Shown: piece by piece, positions 34,664 to 43,083 of the stretch
Layout: the number at the start of each line of letters is the position of its first letter
Numbering within the stretch: the stretch's first letter is position 1
Assembly (NCBI RefSeq): GCF_014655295.1
Contig: NZ_BNBI01000005.1
Coordinates: 248,001 to 312,000 of the forward strand
From: Streptomyces fumanus
GTDB lineage: Bacteria; Actinomycetota; Actinomycetes; Streptomycetales; Streptomycetaceae
Direction of reading: 5' to 3'
Length of the DNA stretch: 64,000 nt
Notes under the pieces: model-generated
What the model was told of the DNA's origin: nothing
The model's input: the letters and a program-made list of their open reading frames with translations, nothing else
Databases searched by the model: none
Position numbers and translations under genes: made by a program

Positions 34664-34855
34664 TCAGTCGTCGAAGTGGGTTTTCGAGCCCGCGGTGGAG
34701 GTCGTGGTCCCCAGCTCCCGCAGCAGGGCGTGGTCCCGGGCAGCCACCCGCCCGTCGAGGAGCACGTTCAACTGCAGCCCGGCGTCGTAGACGTACGGAG
34801 CGGCGATCTCCGTTTCCCCTGCCGGACGTGCGTAGTCGAGCGCGAACGGTTGCAT
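34664..34855 (-). CDS. tgmA: Graspetide precursor peptide (ATP-grasp target RiPP)
   Basis: A 63-aa precursor. Leader region: PFALDYARP, then APYVYDAGLQLNVLLDGR. The predicted core is at the C-terminus, GTTTSTAGSKTHFDD, rich in Thr/Ser donors and ending in two Asp acceptors. This Thr-rich core with a THFDD end is typical of ATP-grasp target RiPPs in streptomycetes. The ester pattern cannot be told by eye. GGGAGA precedes the ATG at good spacing. tgmA is first in a two-gene operon with tgmB and has an ECF-like promoter (34946-34973). Confidence 0.9.
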   Translation of the reverse strand: MQPFALDYARPAGETEIAAPYVYDAGLQLNVLLDGRVAARDHALLRELGTTTSTAGSKTHFDD

Positions 34856-34945
34856 CGTCTCTCCCTCGTCGGTGCTAGCCGATCAAGCGATGGGCCGGCT
34901 GCGCCGTCGCCTGGTCCGCCGACTTTCTTCGGCTTCCAAGGACTT

Positions 34946-34973
34946 ATACGATTCGAACGAGTGGATGGTTTCC
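34946..34973 (-). promoter_or_regulatory. ECF-sigma-like promoter of tgmA-tgmB
   Basis: On the minus strand, GGAAAC (34968-34973) and TCGTAT (34946-34951) are separated by 16 bp. They resemble ECF -35 GGAAC and TCGT-type -10 elements. The ATG of tgmA is about 90 bp downstream. The region is AT-richer than its surroundings. Confidence 0.45.
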
Positions 34974-34986
34974 TTACGCTCCGTCA

Positions 34987-35298
34987 TCACGGCGCGGGCT
35001 CCCGCTCCGCCTCGCGGAGCGTGCCGCGTCCGCGCCCGCCGAGGGAGCCGCGCATCGAGCGCAGCGCGAGCAGCAGAACGCCTATGTCGTCCAGGTAGAC
35101 CGGGTCGGGCACCAGGTCGGTGGGCAGCACCAGATAGAGCACCGCGCCCCAGAACACCCAGCGCGGACCGGTGGGCAGCCCGGCCCGGCGCAGCTCCCGC
35201 CGGGTCCGCACCAGCTTCACCAGTACGGTGACGGCCAGGGCGAGCAGGATCACCGCGACCACCGCCGCCACGGCGAACACCGCTGTGGTCGTCTCCAC
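34987..35298 (-). CDS. DUF1232 family membrane protein
   Basis: A 103-aa protein. The N-terminal helix is TTAVFAVAAVVAVILLALAVTVLVKL. The DUF1232 motif WGAVLYLVLPTDLVPDPVYLDDIGVLLLAL contains the conserved PTDLVPD and LDD (only segments are quoted here as key). The function is unknown, although the family is very common. The GTG at 35298 with GGAGGGG upstream gives the usual family length. It ends 131 bp before tgmA and is probably not co-transcribed, given the tgmA promoter. Confidence 0.85.
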   Translation of the reverse strand: METTTAVFAVAAVVAVILLALAVTVLVKLVRTRRELRRAGLPTGPRWVFWGAVLYLVLPTDLVPDPVYLDDIGVLLLALRSMRGSLGGRGRGTLREAEREPAP

Positions 35299-35519
35299 CG
35301 CGCCCCTCCTTCTCCGCCGCCGCGGCCGTCCGCGACGCGCACCTGTCCTGTCTGATTCCCGGCCCGGCCCGGTGTATGGCGGTCGGACGGAAGCGCTCAT
35401 CCCTGTGACCCGTCCGAGTGGCGGCAGATGCTGGATGCACTTAGTAATGGTCTCCACACAGTCGCGTGTCGCATGTCGGGGACGCAGCAGCGGCCGCACC
35501 CCCTCACACGGAGAAGACC

Positions 35520-36875
35520 ATGACCACTGGCTCTTCAGCACACCGTCCGAACGAGTACGCCATAGCCGCCTCCGTGGACCTTCCGTCCGCGCAGACCACC
35601 ACCGTCACGGGCACCCACCCGGTGGGCGCGGTCCCCGCCGCCCCCGCCGACGCGATCCCGGCCGAGCCGTACCCCGAGGAGGCGCTCTTCGACGAGCACC
35701 TCGTGGAGGAGGAACCCGCGTACGACGGACCCGCGCCGGACGAGCGGCCGGAGCCCGCCCGGCCGGACGCCCGCGAGGACACCGGCGAGGACACCGGCGA
35801 GGGGACCGCCGGGGCCGGTGCCCGGCGGGCGGCCGGGTCACCGGAGGGCGATCCGGTCGCCGAGCTGGTGCGGACCGCCGTGGCCGACCGGCCGCTGGAG
35901 GAGGTCGTCGCCCTGATCACCATGCTGGAGCAGTCACCGCAGTACGCGCGGGCCACCGTCGACGCGCTCCGCGCGGTCGGCGTCAACCGGTCGGTGGAGG
36001 ACGTGACCCGGCTGGTCGGGCTGCTGACCCGGCCCCCGCGCCACGCCGACAGCGCGGACGAGGCGATCCGGGCGGCGGCCGAGTGCCGCTCGGTGGAGGA
36101 CGTGTCCCGGCTCATGGAACTGCTGCACCGCACCTCCCTGGAGCCGCACTGCGGCCAGGAGGCGGTACGGGCCGCCGCCACCGGCCGCCCGGTGGAGGAG
36201 CTCGTGCAGCTCATCGGCCGCCTCGACCAGGAGCGCCGGGACCAGGCCGGGCGGCCCGGCGACCGTCCCGAAGGGCCCCCGGCGGACCCCGGCGACGACC
36301 GGGAACCCCCCGCGCCGGCCGCCGCCGCCCGGACCGGCGGACTGGCCGGAGCCCTCCGGCCCGGCGGCCGGGCCCGGGGCCGGGCGGTGCGGGAACGCGG
36401 CGAGGACCGCCGGCGTGCTCAGCGTGAGGCACGGGCCCCGCGGCGGCGGACGGTGTCCCGGACGGCGTCCTGGACGAGCTGGTGCGCCGTGGCCGTGCTC
36501 GCCGGATGCGGGGTGGCGTTCTTCCCGCTGCGCACCGGCGCCTCCGCCCGCGGCTACGGCGTCGCCCTCGCCCTGTCGGCGCTCTGCCTGGCGCTGGCCC
36601 TGGTGCTGACCGTGCGGCCCGCCGTGCCGGTGCTCGCCGCGGCCGTCGTCGGACCCGCGGCCCTCGCCGCCGCCAAGCTGTACGCCAGTACCGCCCCCGG
36701 CTCCCGGGCGGCCCGGGTCATGGACCTCACCCTCGCCCCCGCCTGGGGGGCGGTCCTGGCCGCCGTGGCCGCGTCGCTGGTGGCGCTGACCGCGCTGTGC
36801 GCGCGGGTGGCGCACCAGGGCGCCGCCGACCGGTGGCCCGGCCCGGCCGCGCCGGCCGGCCGTACCGCCGACTGA
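35520..36875 (+). CDS. Membrane protein with 33-residue helical repeats
   Basis: A 451-aa protein not assigned to a named family. A disordered acidic N-terminus (1-110) precedes four repeats at an exact 33-residue period: RPLEEVVALITML (124), RSVEDVTRLVGLL (157), RSVEDVSRLMELL (190) and RPVEELVQLIGRL (223). Each of the first three is followed by a second short helix (e.g. DEAIRAAAEC). A Pro/Arg-rich basic linker then leads to four C-terminal membrane helices (about 325-440). The layout suggests a membrane-anchored cytoplasmic interaction platform. GGAGAAG precedes the ATG. Confidence 0.8.
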   Translation: MTTGSSAHRPNEYAIAASVDLPSAQTTTVTGTHPVGAVPAAPADAIPAEPYPEEALFDEHLVEEEPAYDGPAPDERPEPARPDAREDTGEDTGEGTAGAGARRAAGSPEGDPVAELVRTAVADRPLEEVVALITMLEQSPQYARATVDALRAVGVNRSVEDVTRLVGLLTRPPRHADSADEAIRAAAECRSVEDVSRLMELLHRTSLEPHCGQEAVRAAATGRPVEELVQLIGRLDQERRDQAGRPGDRPEGPPADPGDDREPPAPAAAARTGGLAGALRPGGRARGRAVRERGEDRRRAQREARAPRRRTVSRTASWTSWCAVAVLAGCGVAFFPLRTGASARGYGVALALSALCLALALVLTVRPAVPVLAAAVVGPAALAAAKLYASTAPGSRAARVMDLTLAPAWGAVLAAVAASLVALTALCARVAHQGAADRWPGPAAPAGRTAD

Positions 36876-36892
36876 CCCGTCCGCGCCCCGGC

Positions 36893-36920
36893 GCCCGGAC
36901 CGCCGCCGCGCGGTCCGGGC
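36893..36920. terminator. Bidirectional hairpin terminator
   Basis: GCCCGGACCGC (36893-36903) pairs perfectly with GCGGTCCGGGC (36910-36920) around a 6-nt loop. It lies between the convergent repeat-membrane-protein and oxidoreductase genes. Confidence 0.75.
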
Positions 36921-36930
36921 AGGTGGCGGT

Positions 36931-39069
36931 TCAGCCGCCGAAGGTGCCGGGCGGCGCCTCGTGCGCGAGCAGCCCGGTGAGCACCCGGTCCGGCGTCAGC
37001 GGCAGCTCCCGGAACCGGATGCCGGTGGCGTGGTGCACGGCGTTGCCGATCGCCGCCGCGGAGCCGACGATGCCGATCTCCCCGATCCCCTTGCTGCCCA
37101 TCGGGTTGAGGTGGGGGTCGTCCTCCTGGAGCCAGTGCGCCTCGATGTCCGTGACGTCGGCGTGCGCGGGCACGTGGTACGAGGCCAGGTCGGACTCGGC
37201 GAAGTCGCCGAAGGCCGGGTCCAGATGGCTGCCCTCGGTCAGCGCCATGCCCAGCCCCATGGTCATGCCGCCCACGAACTGCGAGCGCGCGGTCCGGGCG
37301 TTGAGGATCCGCCCCGCCGCGTAGACGCCCAGCATCCGCCGCACCCGTACCTCGCCGGTGACCGTGTCGACGGCGACCTCGGCGAAGTGCGCGCCGAAGG
37401 CGTGCCGGGAGTACCGGCTCTCGGCGTCGGCCTGCCCGGCGGTGTCCGCGTGGGCGCCGAGGCCGGCCTCGGGGACGGGTCCCGGCAGGGTGGTGAGCCG
37501 GTCGGCGAGCCGGGCGCACGCCTCGTGCACGGCCCAGCCCCAGGAGGCGGTGCCGGAGGAGCCCCCGGCCAGCGGCGCGGCCGGCAGCTCGGTGCTGCCC
37601 ACCTCGATGCCGACCCGGTCCAGCGGCACCCCGAGGGCGTCCGCCGCGACCTGCGCCAGCACCGTACGGGCGCCGGTGCCGATGTCGGTGGCGTTGACCC
37701 GGACCAGGAAGGTCCCGTCGGGCAGCGCCCACGCCGACGCCCTGGACGGTGCCGCCATCACCGGGTAGGTGGCCGCGGCCACCCCGGTGCCGATCAGCAG
37801 CGCACCGGCGGCCCCGGACCGGGGGCGCGGATCGCGGGCCGCCCAGCCGAAGCGGCGGGCGCCCTCGCGCAGGCACTCCACCAGGTGCCGGCTGCTGAAC
37901 GGCCGCCCGGTGTCGGGATCGGCGGCCGGTTCGTTGCGCACCCGCAGCTCCACCGGGTCGACGCCGAGTTCCGCGGCCAGCTCGTCCATCGCCGACTCCA
38001 GCGCGTACATGCCGGGCGACTCGCCGGGGGCGCGCATCCAGGACGGTGTGGGCACGTCCAGGCGGACCACGCGGTGGACGCTGCGCAGGTGCGGTGCCGC
38101 GTACATCACCCGCGCGGGCACCGCCGCCTGCTCCACGAACTCCTTGATCCGGGAGGAGTGCGTGGTCACCTCGTGCGAGAGGGAGACCAGCCCGCCGTCC
38201 CGGCCGGCGCCGAGCCGGAGCCGGTGCAGGGTCGGCGCCCGGTGCCCGACCACGGCGGGCAGCCTGCGGCGCGGGAACGCCACGGTGACCGTGCGGCCGG
38301 TGTGCCGGGCCGCCATCGCGGCCAGCACCACGTCCGGGCGGGGCGTGCCCTTGGAGCCGAACCCGCCGCCCACGTGCTCGGCGCTCACCGTGATCCGCTC
38401 CTCCGGCAGCTCGAACACCTTGGCGAGGGCGGCGCGGACCGGGCCGGTGCCCTGGCTGGAGGTGCGCACCACCAGATGGCCCTCGTCCCACCGCGCGGTG
38501 CTCGCGTGCGGCTCCATCGGGTGGTTGTGCAGCGGCGGCACCCGGTACTCCACGTCGACGCGGACCTCGGCGGCGGCGAACGCCGCGTCCGGGTCGCCGT
38601 GCTCGCGCACCGCCGGGTACCCGCCGTTCGCGTTCTCGGGGGTGTACGCGTCCGGGTGCGACGCCGTGAGCGTCACGTCGTGCGGCTCGGCCTCGTACGC
38701 GACCCGCACGGCGTCGGCGCCCTCCCGGGCCGCCTCCAGGGACTCGGCGACCACCAGCGCCACGAACCAGCCCCGGTGCGGCACCCGGGGGTTCTGCAGC
38801 ACCGCCAGGATCGGGTCGTCCGGCTCGGCGAGGCGGGGGGCGTTCTCGTGGGTCAGCACCGCCAGCACCCCGGGCAGCGCCAGCGCGGGCCCAGCGTCCA
38901 CGGCGGTCACCCGGCCCCGGGCGACGGTGGCGGGCACCGGCCAGGCGTGGGCGCGGGCGGGCCCGTCGTACTCGGCGGCGTACCGGGCGGTGCCGGTGAC
39001 CTTCTCCCGGCCCTCCCGGCGCTCGGCCGGGGCGCCCAGGACGGTCTCGGTGCCGGTGGTGCCAGTCAT
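36931..39069 (-). CDS. paoC: Xanthine dehydrogenase family molybdopterin-binding subunit (PaoC-like)
   Basis: A 712-aa catalytic subunit of a molybdenum hydroxylase. Motifs are GREKVTGTARYAAEY near the start, GGGFGSKG (Moco domain), SWMRAPGESPGMYALESAMDELA, and near the end GSKGIGEIGIVGSAAAIGNAV, whose Glu is the expected base catalyst. It oxidises aldehydes or heterocycles using water. With the small Fe-S and FAD subunits encoded upstream it forms a PaoABC (YagTSR)-type complex. GAGGAG precedes the ATG, 26 bp after paoB. No XdhC/PaoD-type chaperone gene is nearby, so maturation must depend on one elsewhere. Confidence 0.92.
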   Translation of the reverse strand: MTGTTGTETVLGAPAERREGREKVTGTARYAAEYDGPARAHAWPVPATVARGRVTAVDAGPALALPGVLAVLTHENAPRLAEPDDPILAVLQNPRVPHRGWFVALVVAESLEAAREGADAVRVAYEAEPHDVTLTASHPDAYTPENANGGYPAVREHGDPDAAFAAAEVRVDVEYRVPPLHNHPMEPHASTARWDEGHLVVRTSSQGTGPVRAALAKVFELPEERITVSAEHVGGGFGSKGTPRPDVVLAAMAARHTGRTVTVAFPRRRLPAVVGHRAPTLHRLRLGAGRDGGLVSLSHEVTTHSSRIKEFVEQAAVPARVMYAAPHLRSVHRVVRLDVPTPSWMRAPGESPGMYALESAMDELAAELGVDPVELRVRNEPAADPDTGRPFSSRHLVECLREGARRFGWAARDPRPRSGAAGALLIGTGVAAATYPVMAAPSRASAWALPDGTFLVRVNATDIGTGARTVLAQVAADALGVPLDRVGIEVGSTELPAAPLAGGSSGTASWGWAVHEACARLADRLTTLPGPVPEAGLGAHADTAGQADAESRYSRHAFGAHFAEVAVDTVTGEVRVRRMLGVYAAGRILNARTARSQFVGGMTMGLGMALTEGSHLDPAFGDFAESDLASYHVPAHADVTDIEAHWLQEDDPHLNPMGSKGIGEIGIVGSAAAIGNAVHHATGIRFRELPLTPDRVLTGLLAHEAPPGTFGG

Positions 39070-39095
39070 GGTCTCCTCCTCGAAGGGACGCCGGT

Positions 39096-40088
39096 TCAGA
39101 TCGGGGAGACCGGCGCCAGCCGGCCCAGCACGTCCAGGGCCAGGCGGCGGGCCAGCGGCACCTTGTAGGCGTTCTCGCCCAGCGGTTCGGCGGCCGCCAG
39201 CTCCAGGTCGACGGCGTGCTCGAAGGCCGCCGCGGTGGGCGCCACGCCCAGCAGCGCCTCCTCCGCCCGCCGGGCCCGCCACGGCCGGTGCGCCAGCGCC
39301 CCGAAGGCGAGGCCGACCCGGTCCACCACCCCGTCCGAGCAGTGCAGCACGGCGGCGACGGAGGCGAGCGCGAAGGCGTACGAGGCCCGGTCCCGGGCCT
39401 TGCGGTACACCGACGGCAGCCCGGCCGTCGCGGCCGGCAGCAGCACCCCGGTGATCAGCTCGCCGGGGCGGATCTCGGTGTCCTGCTCCGGACGCGTCCC
39501 GGGCAGCCGGTGGAAGTCGGCGGCGGACAGGCTCCGGCCGCCCTCGGGCCCGTACAGCTCCACCCGGGCGTCCAGCGCGGCGAGCGCCACCGCCAGGTCG
39601 GAGGGGTGGGTGGCGACGCAGTGCGGGGAGTGGCCGAGCACCGCGTGGTCCCGGTGGACGCCCCGCAGGGCGCCGCAGCCGGTGCCGGGCTCGCGCTTGT
39701 TGCAGGGCTTGGAGATGTCCTGGAAGTAGGGGCAGCGGGTGCGCTGGAGCAGATTGCCGCCGGTGGTGGCGGCGTTGCGCAACTGCCCGGAGGCGCCCGC
39801 CAGCAGCGCCTGCGACAGCGCGGGGTAGCGGTCGCGGACGGCCGGGTGGGCGGCCAGGTCGCTGTTGCGGACCAGCGCCCCGACCCGCAGCGAGCCGTCC
39901 GGCAGCGGCTCCACCGCGTCCAGCGGGAGCCGGGTGATGTCGATCAGCGCGGCGGGCGTCTCCACGCCCAGCTTCATCAGGTCGACCAGGTTGGTGCCGC
40001 CGCCGAGGTAGCGGGCGCCGGGGCGGGCGGCGAAGGCGTCGGTGGCCTCCTCGACGCTGCCGGCGCGGACGTAGGCGAAGGGCTTCAC
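39096..40088 (-). CDS. paoB: Xanthine dehydrogenase family FAD-binding subunit (PaoB-like, with 4Fe-4S motif)
   Basis: A 330-aa FAD subunit. The FAD loops are [16 protein letters not shown] and [16 protein letters not shown]. Between the FAD loops and the next strand is [21 protein letters not shown]. Its cysteines match those that bind the additional [4Fe-4S] cluster in E. coli PaoB, a feature absent from ordinary xanthine dehydrogenase FAD subunits. The GTG start abuts the stop of the 2Fe-2S gene with no spacer. It transfers electrons from the Fe-S subunit to the acceptor. Confidence 0.93.
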   Translation of the reverse strand: MKPFAYVRAGSVEEATDAFAARPGARYLGGGTNLVDLMKLGVETPAALIDITRLPLDAVEPLPDGSLRVGALVRNSDLAAHPAVRDRYPALSQALLAGASGQLRNAATTGGNLLQRTRCPYFQDISKPCNKREPGTGCGALRGVHRDHAVLGHSPHCVATHPSDLAVALAALDARVELYGPEGGRSLSAADFHRLPGTRPEQDTEIRPGELITGVLLPAATAGLPSVYRKARDRASYAFALASVAAVLHCSDGVVDRVGLAFGALAHRPWRARRAEEALLGVAPTAAAFEHAVDLELAAAEPLGENAYKVPLARRLALDVLGRLAPVSPI

Positions 40089-40637
40089 TCAGATCACGTC
40101 CTCGACCGCGTCGGCGATCCGCGGATACGCGCCGCACCGGCACAGGTTGCCGCTGAGCCGCTCCCGGATCTCCGCCCGGACCAGCTCCACCGGCTCGCCG
40201 GAGGGCGCCGCCGGGTCGGTGACATGCGAGGGGTGGCCGGCCGCGGCCTCCGCGAGCATGCCGACCGCGGAGCAGATCTGGCCCGGGGTGCAGTACCCGC
40301 ACTGGAACGCGTCCCGCTCCAGGAACGCCCGCTGCAGCGGGTGCGGGTCCCCGCCGTGCCCGGCGAGCCCCTCGACGGTGGTGACCTCGGCGCCGTCCAG
40401 GGTGACGGCGAGCAGCAGGCAACTGTTGACCCGCCGCCCGTCCACCAGGACCGTGCAGGCCCCGCACTGGCCGTGGTCGCAGCCCTTCTTGGCGCCGGTC
40501 AGGCCGAGGTCCTCGCGCAGCAGGTCCAGCAGGACGCGGCGGTGGTCGAGGTCGAGGGTGCGGGGCTCGCCGTTGACCCGGAGGGTGGTCTCCGAGTGCG
40601 GGGGCGCGGGCGCCGCGCCCGTGTCGTGGCTGTCCAT
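40089..40637 (-). CDS. paoA: Xanthine dehydrogenase family 2Fe-2S subunit (PaoA-like)
   Basis: A 182-aa subunit with two [2Fe-2S] sites. The plant-ferredoxin-type site is [16 protein letters not shown] with a later C in NSCLLLA. The second site is [11 protein letters not shown] and [11 protein letters not shown]. It relays electrons between the molybdenum site and FAD. The hydrophilic N-terminus has no Tat motif, unlike periplasmic E. coli PaoA, so the complex is probably cytoplasmic. It is first in the three-gene paoABC order. The start at 40637 has only a weak Shine-Dalgarno. Confidence 0.93.
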   Translation of the reverse strand: MDSHDTGAAPAPPHSETTLRVNGEPRTLDLDHRRVLLDLLREDLGLTGAKKGCDHGQCGACTVLVDGRRVNSCLLLAVTLDGAEVTTVEGLAGHGGDPHPLQRAFLERDAFQCGYCTPGQICSAVGMLAEAAAGHPSHVTDPAAPSGEPVELVRAEIRERLSGNLCRCGAYPRIADAVEDVI

Positions 40638-40754
40638 GACGTCGCTGGCCTTCCGGGACGGTCGGTGCTGCCGTGCGCTCCGCGTATCCAGGTTGCTCCG
40701 GCTGACACGTGGGCCGGGCTCCGGGTGCGCGGGCACCCGGCTACCCTGGCGATC

Positions 40755-41441
40755 ATGGACATGGCATGGGAGAAGGGTGCCGGGCCCGCCGAGGCGGTCC
40801 GCGACGCCTACGAGGCCCTGGCGGAGACCGTCCGGCCGCTCGGCGACGAGGAGTCCTGGCTGCCGACCGGCTGCACCGGCTGGGCGGTGCGCGACCTGCT
40901 GTTCCACCTGGCCGGCGACGCCCAGCGGGCGCTGGTCGCCTGCCACACCCCGGCCGGCGGGCCGCCCGACCGGGACGCCGTCGGCTACTGGGCGGACTGG
41001 CGGCCCGACGCGGCCGGCGCGGCCCACGGGCGGCGCTGGAACCGGGTGGCGGCCAGCATGTTCCTCGACTTCGGCCAGTTGCGGGAGCTGTACCTGGAGA
41101 CCGCGGCGGCCACCGTGCGGGCGGTCGCCGCGACCGACCCCGCGCTGCCGGTGTCCACCCAGGGACACGTCCTGACCGCCGGGGACCTGATGCTGACCCT
41201 CGCGGTCGAGGCGACCGTGCACCACCTCGACCTGACCGTCGCCCTGCCCGCCGCGCCGGGCCCCTCCCCGGCCGGGCTGCGCGCGGTACGGGCCACCCTG
41301 GACGGGCTGCTGGGCCGGCCGGTGCCGCTGGACTGGAGCGACGAGCACTACGCACGCGCCGCCACCGGCCGCGCACCGCTCACCCCGGCCGAACGCCGCA
41401 CCCTCGGCCCGGACGCCGACCGCTTCCCGCTGTTCGGCTGA
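40755..41441 (+). CDS. DinB/mycothiol maleylpyruvate-isomerase-like protein
   Basis: A 228-aa helical protein with the family pattern: [26 protein letters not shown] (first metal-binding His near 54) and [16 protein letters not shown] around 155. Members are mycothiol-dependent isomerases or S-transferases, many uncharacterised. It is divergent from the paoABC operon, whose aldehyde substrates might relate to mycothiol chemistry; this is speculative. A second family member lies at 14099-14764. Confidence 0.78.
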   Translation: MDMAWEKGAGPAEAVRDAYEALAETVRPLGDEESWLPTGCTGWAVRDLLFHLAGDAQRALVACHTPAGGPPDRDAVGYWADWRPDAAGAAHGRRWNRVAASMFLDFGQLRELYLETAAATVRAVAATDPALPVSTQGHVLTAGDLMLTLAVEATVHHLDLTVALPAAPGPSPAGLRAVRATLDGLLGRPVPLDWSDEHYARAATGRAPLTPAERRTLGPDADRFPLFG

Positions 41442-41456
41442 GCCGGGGGCGGCGGG

Positions 41457-42896
41457 CTACTCCTCGCGGGGACGGGGCGATGGGCGCGGAGCGCCGGGGC
41501 GCTCCGCGCCGGGCGCGGGGGTGTCCGTGGCCGGGAGCGGGGTGTCCGTGGCCGGAGCCGACGTGTCCGTGACCGGGGCCGAGGCGTCCGGGACCGGGAC
41601 CGACGTGTCTGTGACCGGGGCCGACGTGTCCGTGACCGGGGCCGAGGCGTCCGGGACCTCGACCGGGGTGTCCGTGACCGGGGCCGAGGCGTCCGGGACC
41701 TCGACCGGGGTGTCCGTGACCGGGGCCGAGGCGTCCGTGGCCGGAACCGACGTGTCCGTGGCCGGAACCGGCATGTCCGTGACCGGGACCGCGGTGTCCG
41801 GGGCCGGGACCGCCGGGTCCGGGGCGCGTCGTGTCGCGCCGGAGCCGCCCCGGAGGCGTTCCAGCTTGCGGGTCAGGGCGCGCAGCGGGGACGCGGGCCG
41901 CGGCGCCGGCGGGAGCGCGCCGGCCGCCTCCCGGTAGGCGGCCAGCGCCTCGTTGGCCCGCTCCGCCGCCTCCCGGTACAGGTCCCGGGACTTCGTCATG
42001 GCCTCCAGCGCCTCGGCGTACATGGCCACCAGTTGCCGCTGGCGGGCCAGCTCCTCCTGCACGGTCAGCAGCCGCCAGTCCTCGCGCAGCGCGGCCAGCG
42101 CCTCCTCGGCCCCGTCCGGCAGCGGCCGCTCCAGCGCGGCGAACCGGGTCACCGCGGCGATCAGCTCGGTGGGCACGGACCCGTCGAGGAAGACCGTCCG
42201 CACGGTGAAGTCGTGGTCGCCCGGCGCCGCCGGCCGGCCCGGCAGGATCACCGCGCCGCCCCGGGGCACCTGGACGCCGAACTCCTCCAGCGCCCAGTTC
42301 ACCAGCCGGAACTGCTGGGGCGCGGCCCGGTGCTCCACCACCCGGTGGCTGAGCCCCGGCGGCAGTTGCCGTGCCAGCGGCACCCGCCCCCGGTGGTCCG
42401 GGGTCATCGCCTCGTGCACCACCACGTGGATGTTCCAGCCCGCCCGTCCCGCGTCGCGCAGCCGCCGCCGTACGGCCTTGTCCTCGTCGGGGAGAAAGTT
42501 GATGCCGCGCAGCCGCAGCCCCGTGGCGGTGTCGCGGTCCCAGGTGACGTCCGGGTCGTCGGGCCAGAACTTCCCGGCGGGCGACGGCCACGCCGGGTCC
42601 CAGTGCGCCTCGGCCTCCGCGACCAGCGTCCACTCCTGGCTGCCCGCCGAGGGCCGCGCCAGGGTCAGCCGGGCCCGTACGGTGACCTCCCCGGCGACCC
42701 GCCAGCGCGCCTCGAAGACCCGCCGCCCGGCCCCGTCCGCCTCGGGCAGCTCCTGGAAGTCGTCGACGACACCGGCGTCCTTGTGCTGCCGCAGGGTGTG
42801 CCCGAGGACGTCCCGGGCGGCGGTTCCGACATGGCGGCCGCGGGCGAGCCACACCGTCGGCGGAATGGCTGGGCGAGGAGTCGAAGAGGTCGGCAT
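41457..42896 (-). CDS. Hypothetical protein with 14 C-terminal heptapeptide repeats
   Basis: A 479-aa protein. The N-terminal domain (about 1-270, e.g. PQQFRLVNWALEEFGVQVPRG) is globular and not recognised. A coiled-coil-like helix follows (about 275-345, QEELARQRQLVAMYAEALEA). The tail is 14 tandem heptads of the form [AV]P[VA][TP]D[TA][SP], residues about 363-460, then a Pro-rich end. The tail is acidic and Thr/Ser-rich, like a flexible spacer. There is no signal peptide. The ATG at 42896 has a weak Shine-Dalgarno. Convergent with the DinB-type gene. Confidence 0.75.
   Translation of the reverse strand: MPTSSTPRPAIPPTVWLARGRHVGTAARDVLGHTLRQHKDAGVVDDFQELPEADGAGRRVFEARWRVAGEVTVRARLTLARPSAGSQEWTLVAEAEAHWDPAWPSPAGKFWPDDPDVTWDRDTATGLRLRGINFLPDEDKAVRRRLRDAGRAGWNIHVVVHEAMTPDHRGRVPLARQLPPGLSHRVVEHRAAPQQFRLVNWALEEFGVQVPRGGAVILPGRPAAPGDHDFTVRTVFLDGSVPTELIAAVTRFAALERPLPDGAEEALAALREDWRLLTVQEELARQRQLVAMYAEALEAMTKSRDLYREAAERANEALAAYREAAGALPPAPRPASPLRALTRKLERLRGGSGATRRAPDPAVPAPDTAVPVTDMPVPATDTSVPATDASAPVTDTPVEVPDASAPVTDTPVEVPDASAPVTDTSAPVTDTSVPVPDASAPVTDTSAPATDTPLPATDTPAPGAERPGAPRPSPRPREE
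41517..41810. repeat. 21-bp tandem repeat encoding heptapeptides
   Basis: About 14 tandem copies of a 21-bp unit (on the plus strand GTGTCCGTGACCGGGGCCGA is a common form) inside the 479-aa gene. Larger 42-bp blocks are duplicated exactly (around 41641-41730), which suggests recent slippage. Confidence 0.85.
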
Positions 42897-43083
42897 GGGT
42901 CCAGGGGGGTGCGGGGGCACGTATGCAGCCCAGTATCGGTGCCACCGGCCGGCGGAGATCACCCGGGGGGTCCGCCGACCGGCCGCGACGGTGGATGTGG
43001 ATCACGCGCCGCGAGGGGCAACAGTGCAGGAGAGGTCGGCGGGTGACCGCGGACGACCGTACGGCACGACAAGGAGCGATGTG

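Noticed and set aside
41517..41810. Repeat array as a CRISPR-like or non-coding repeat
   Set aside because: The units are contiguous, 21 bp long and stay in frame inside a gene, encoding heptapeptides.
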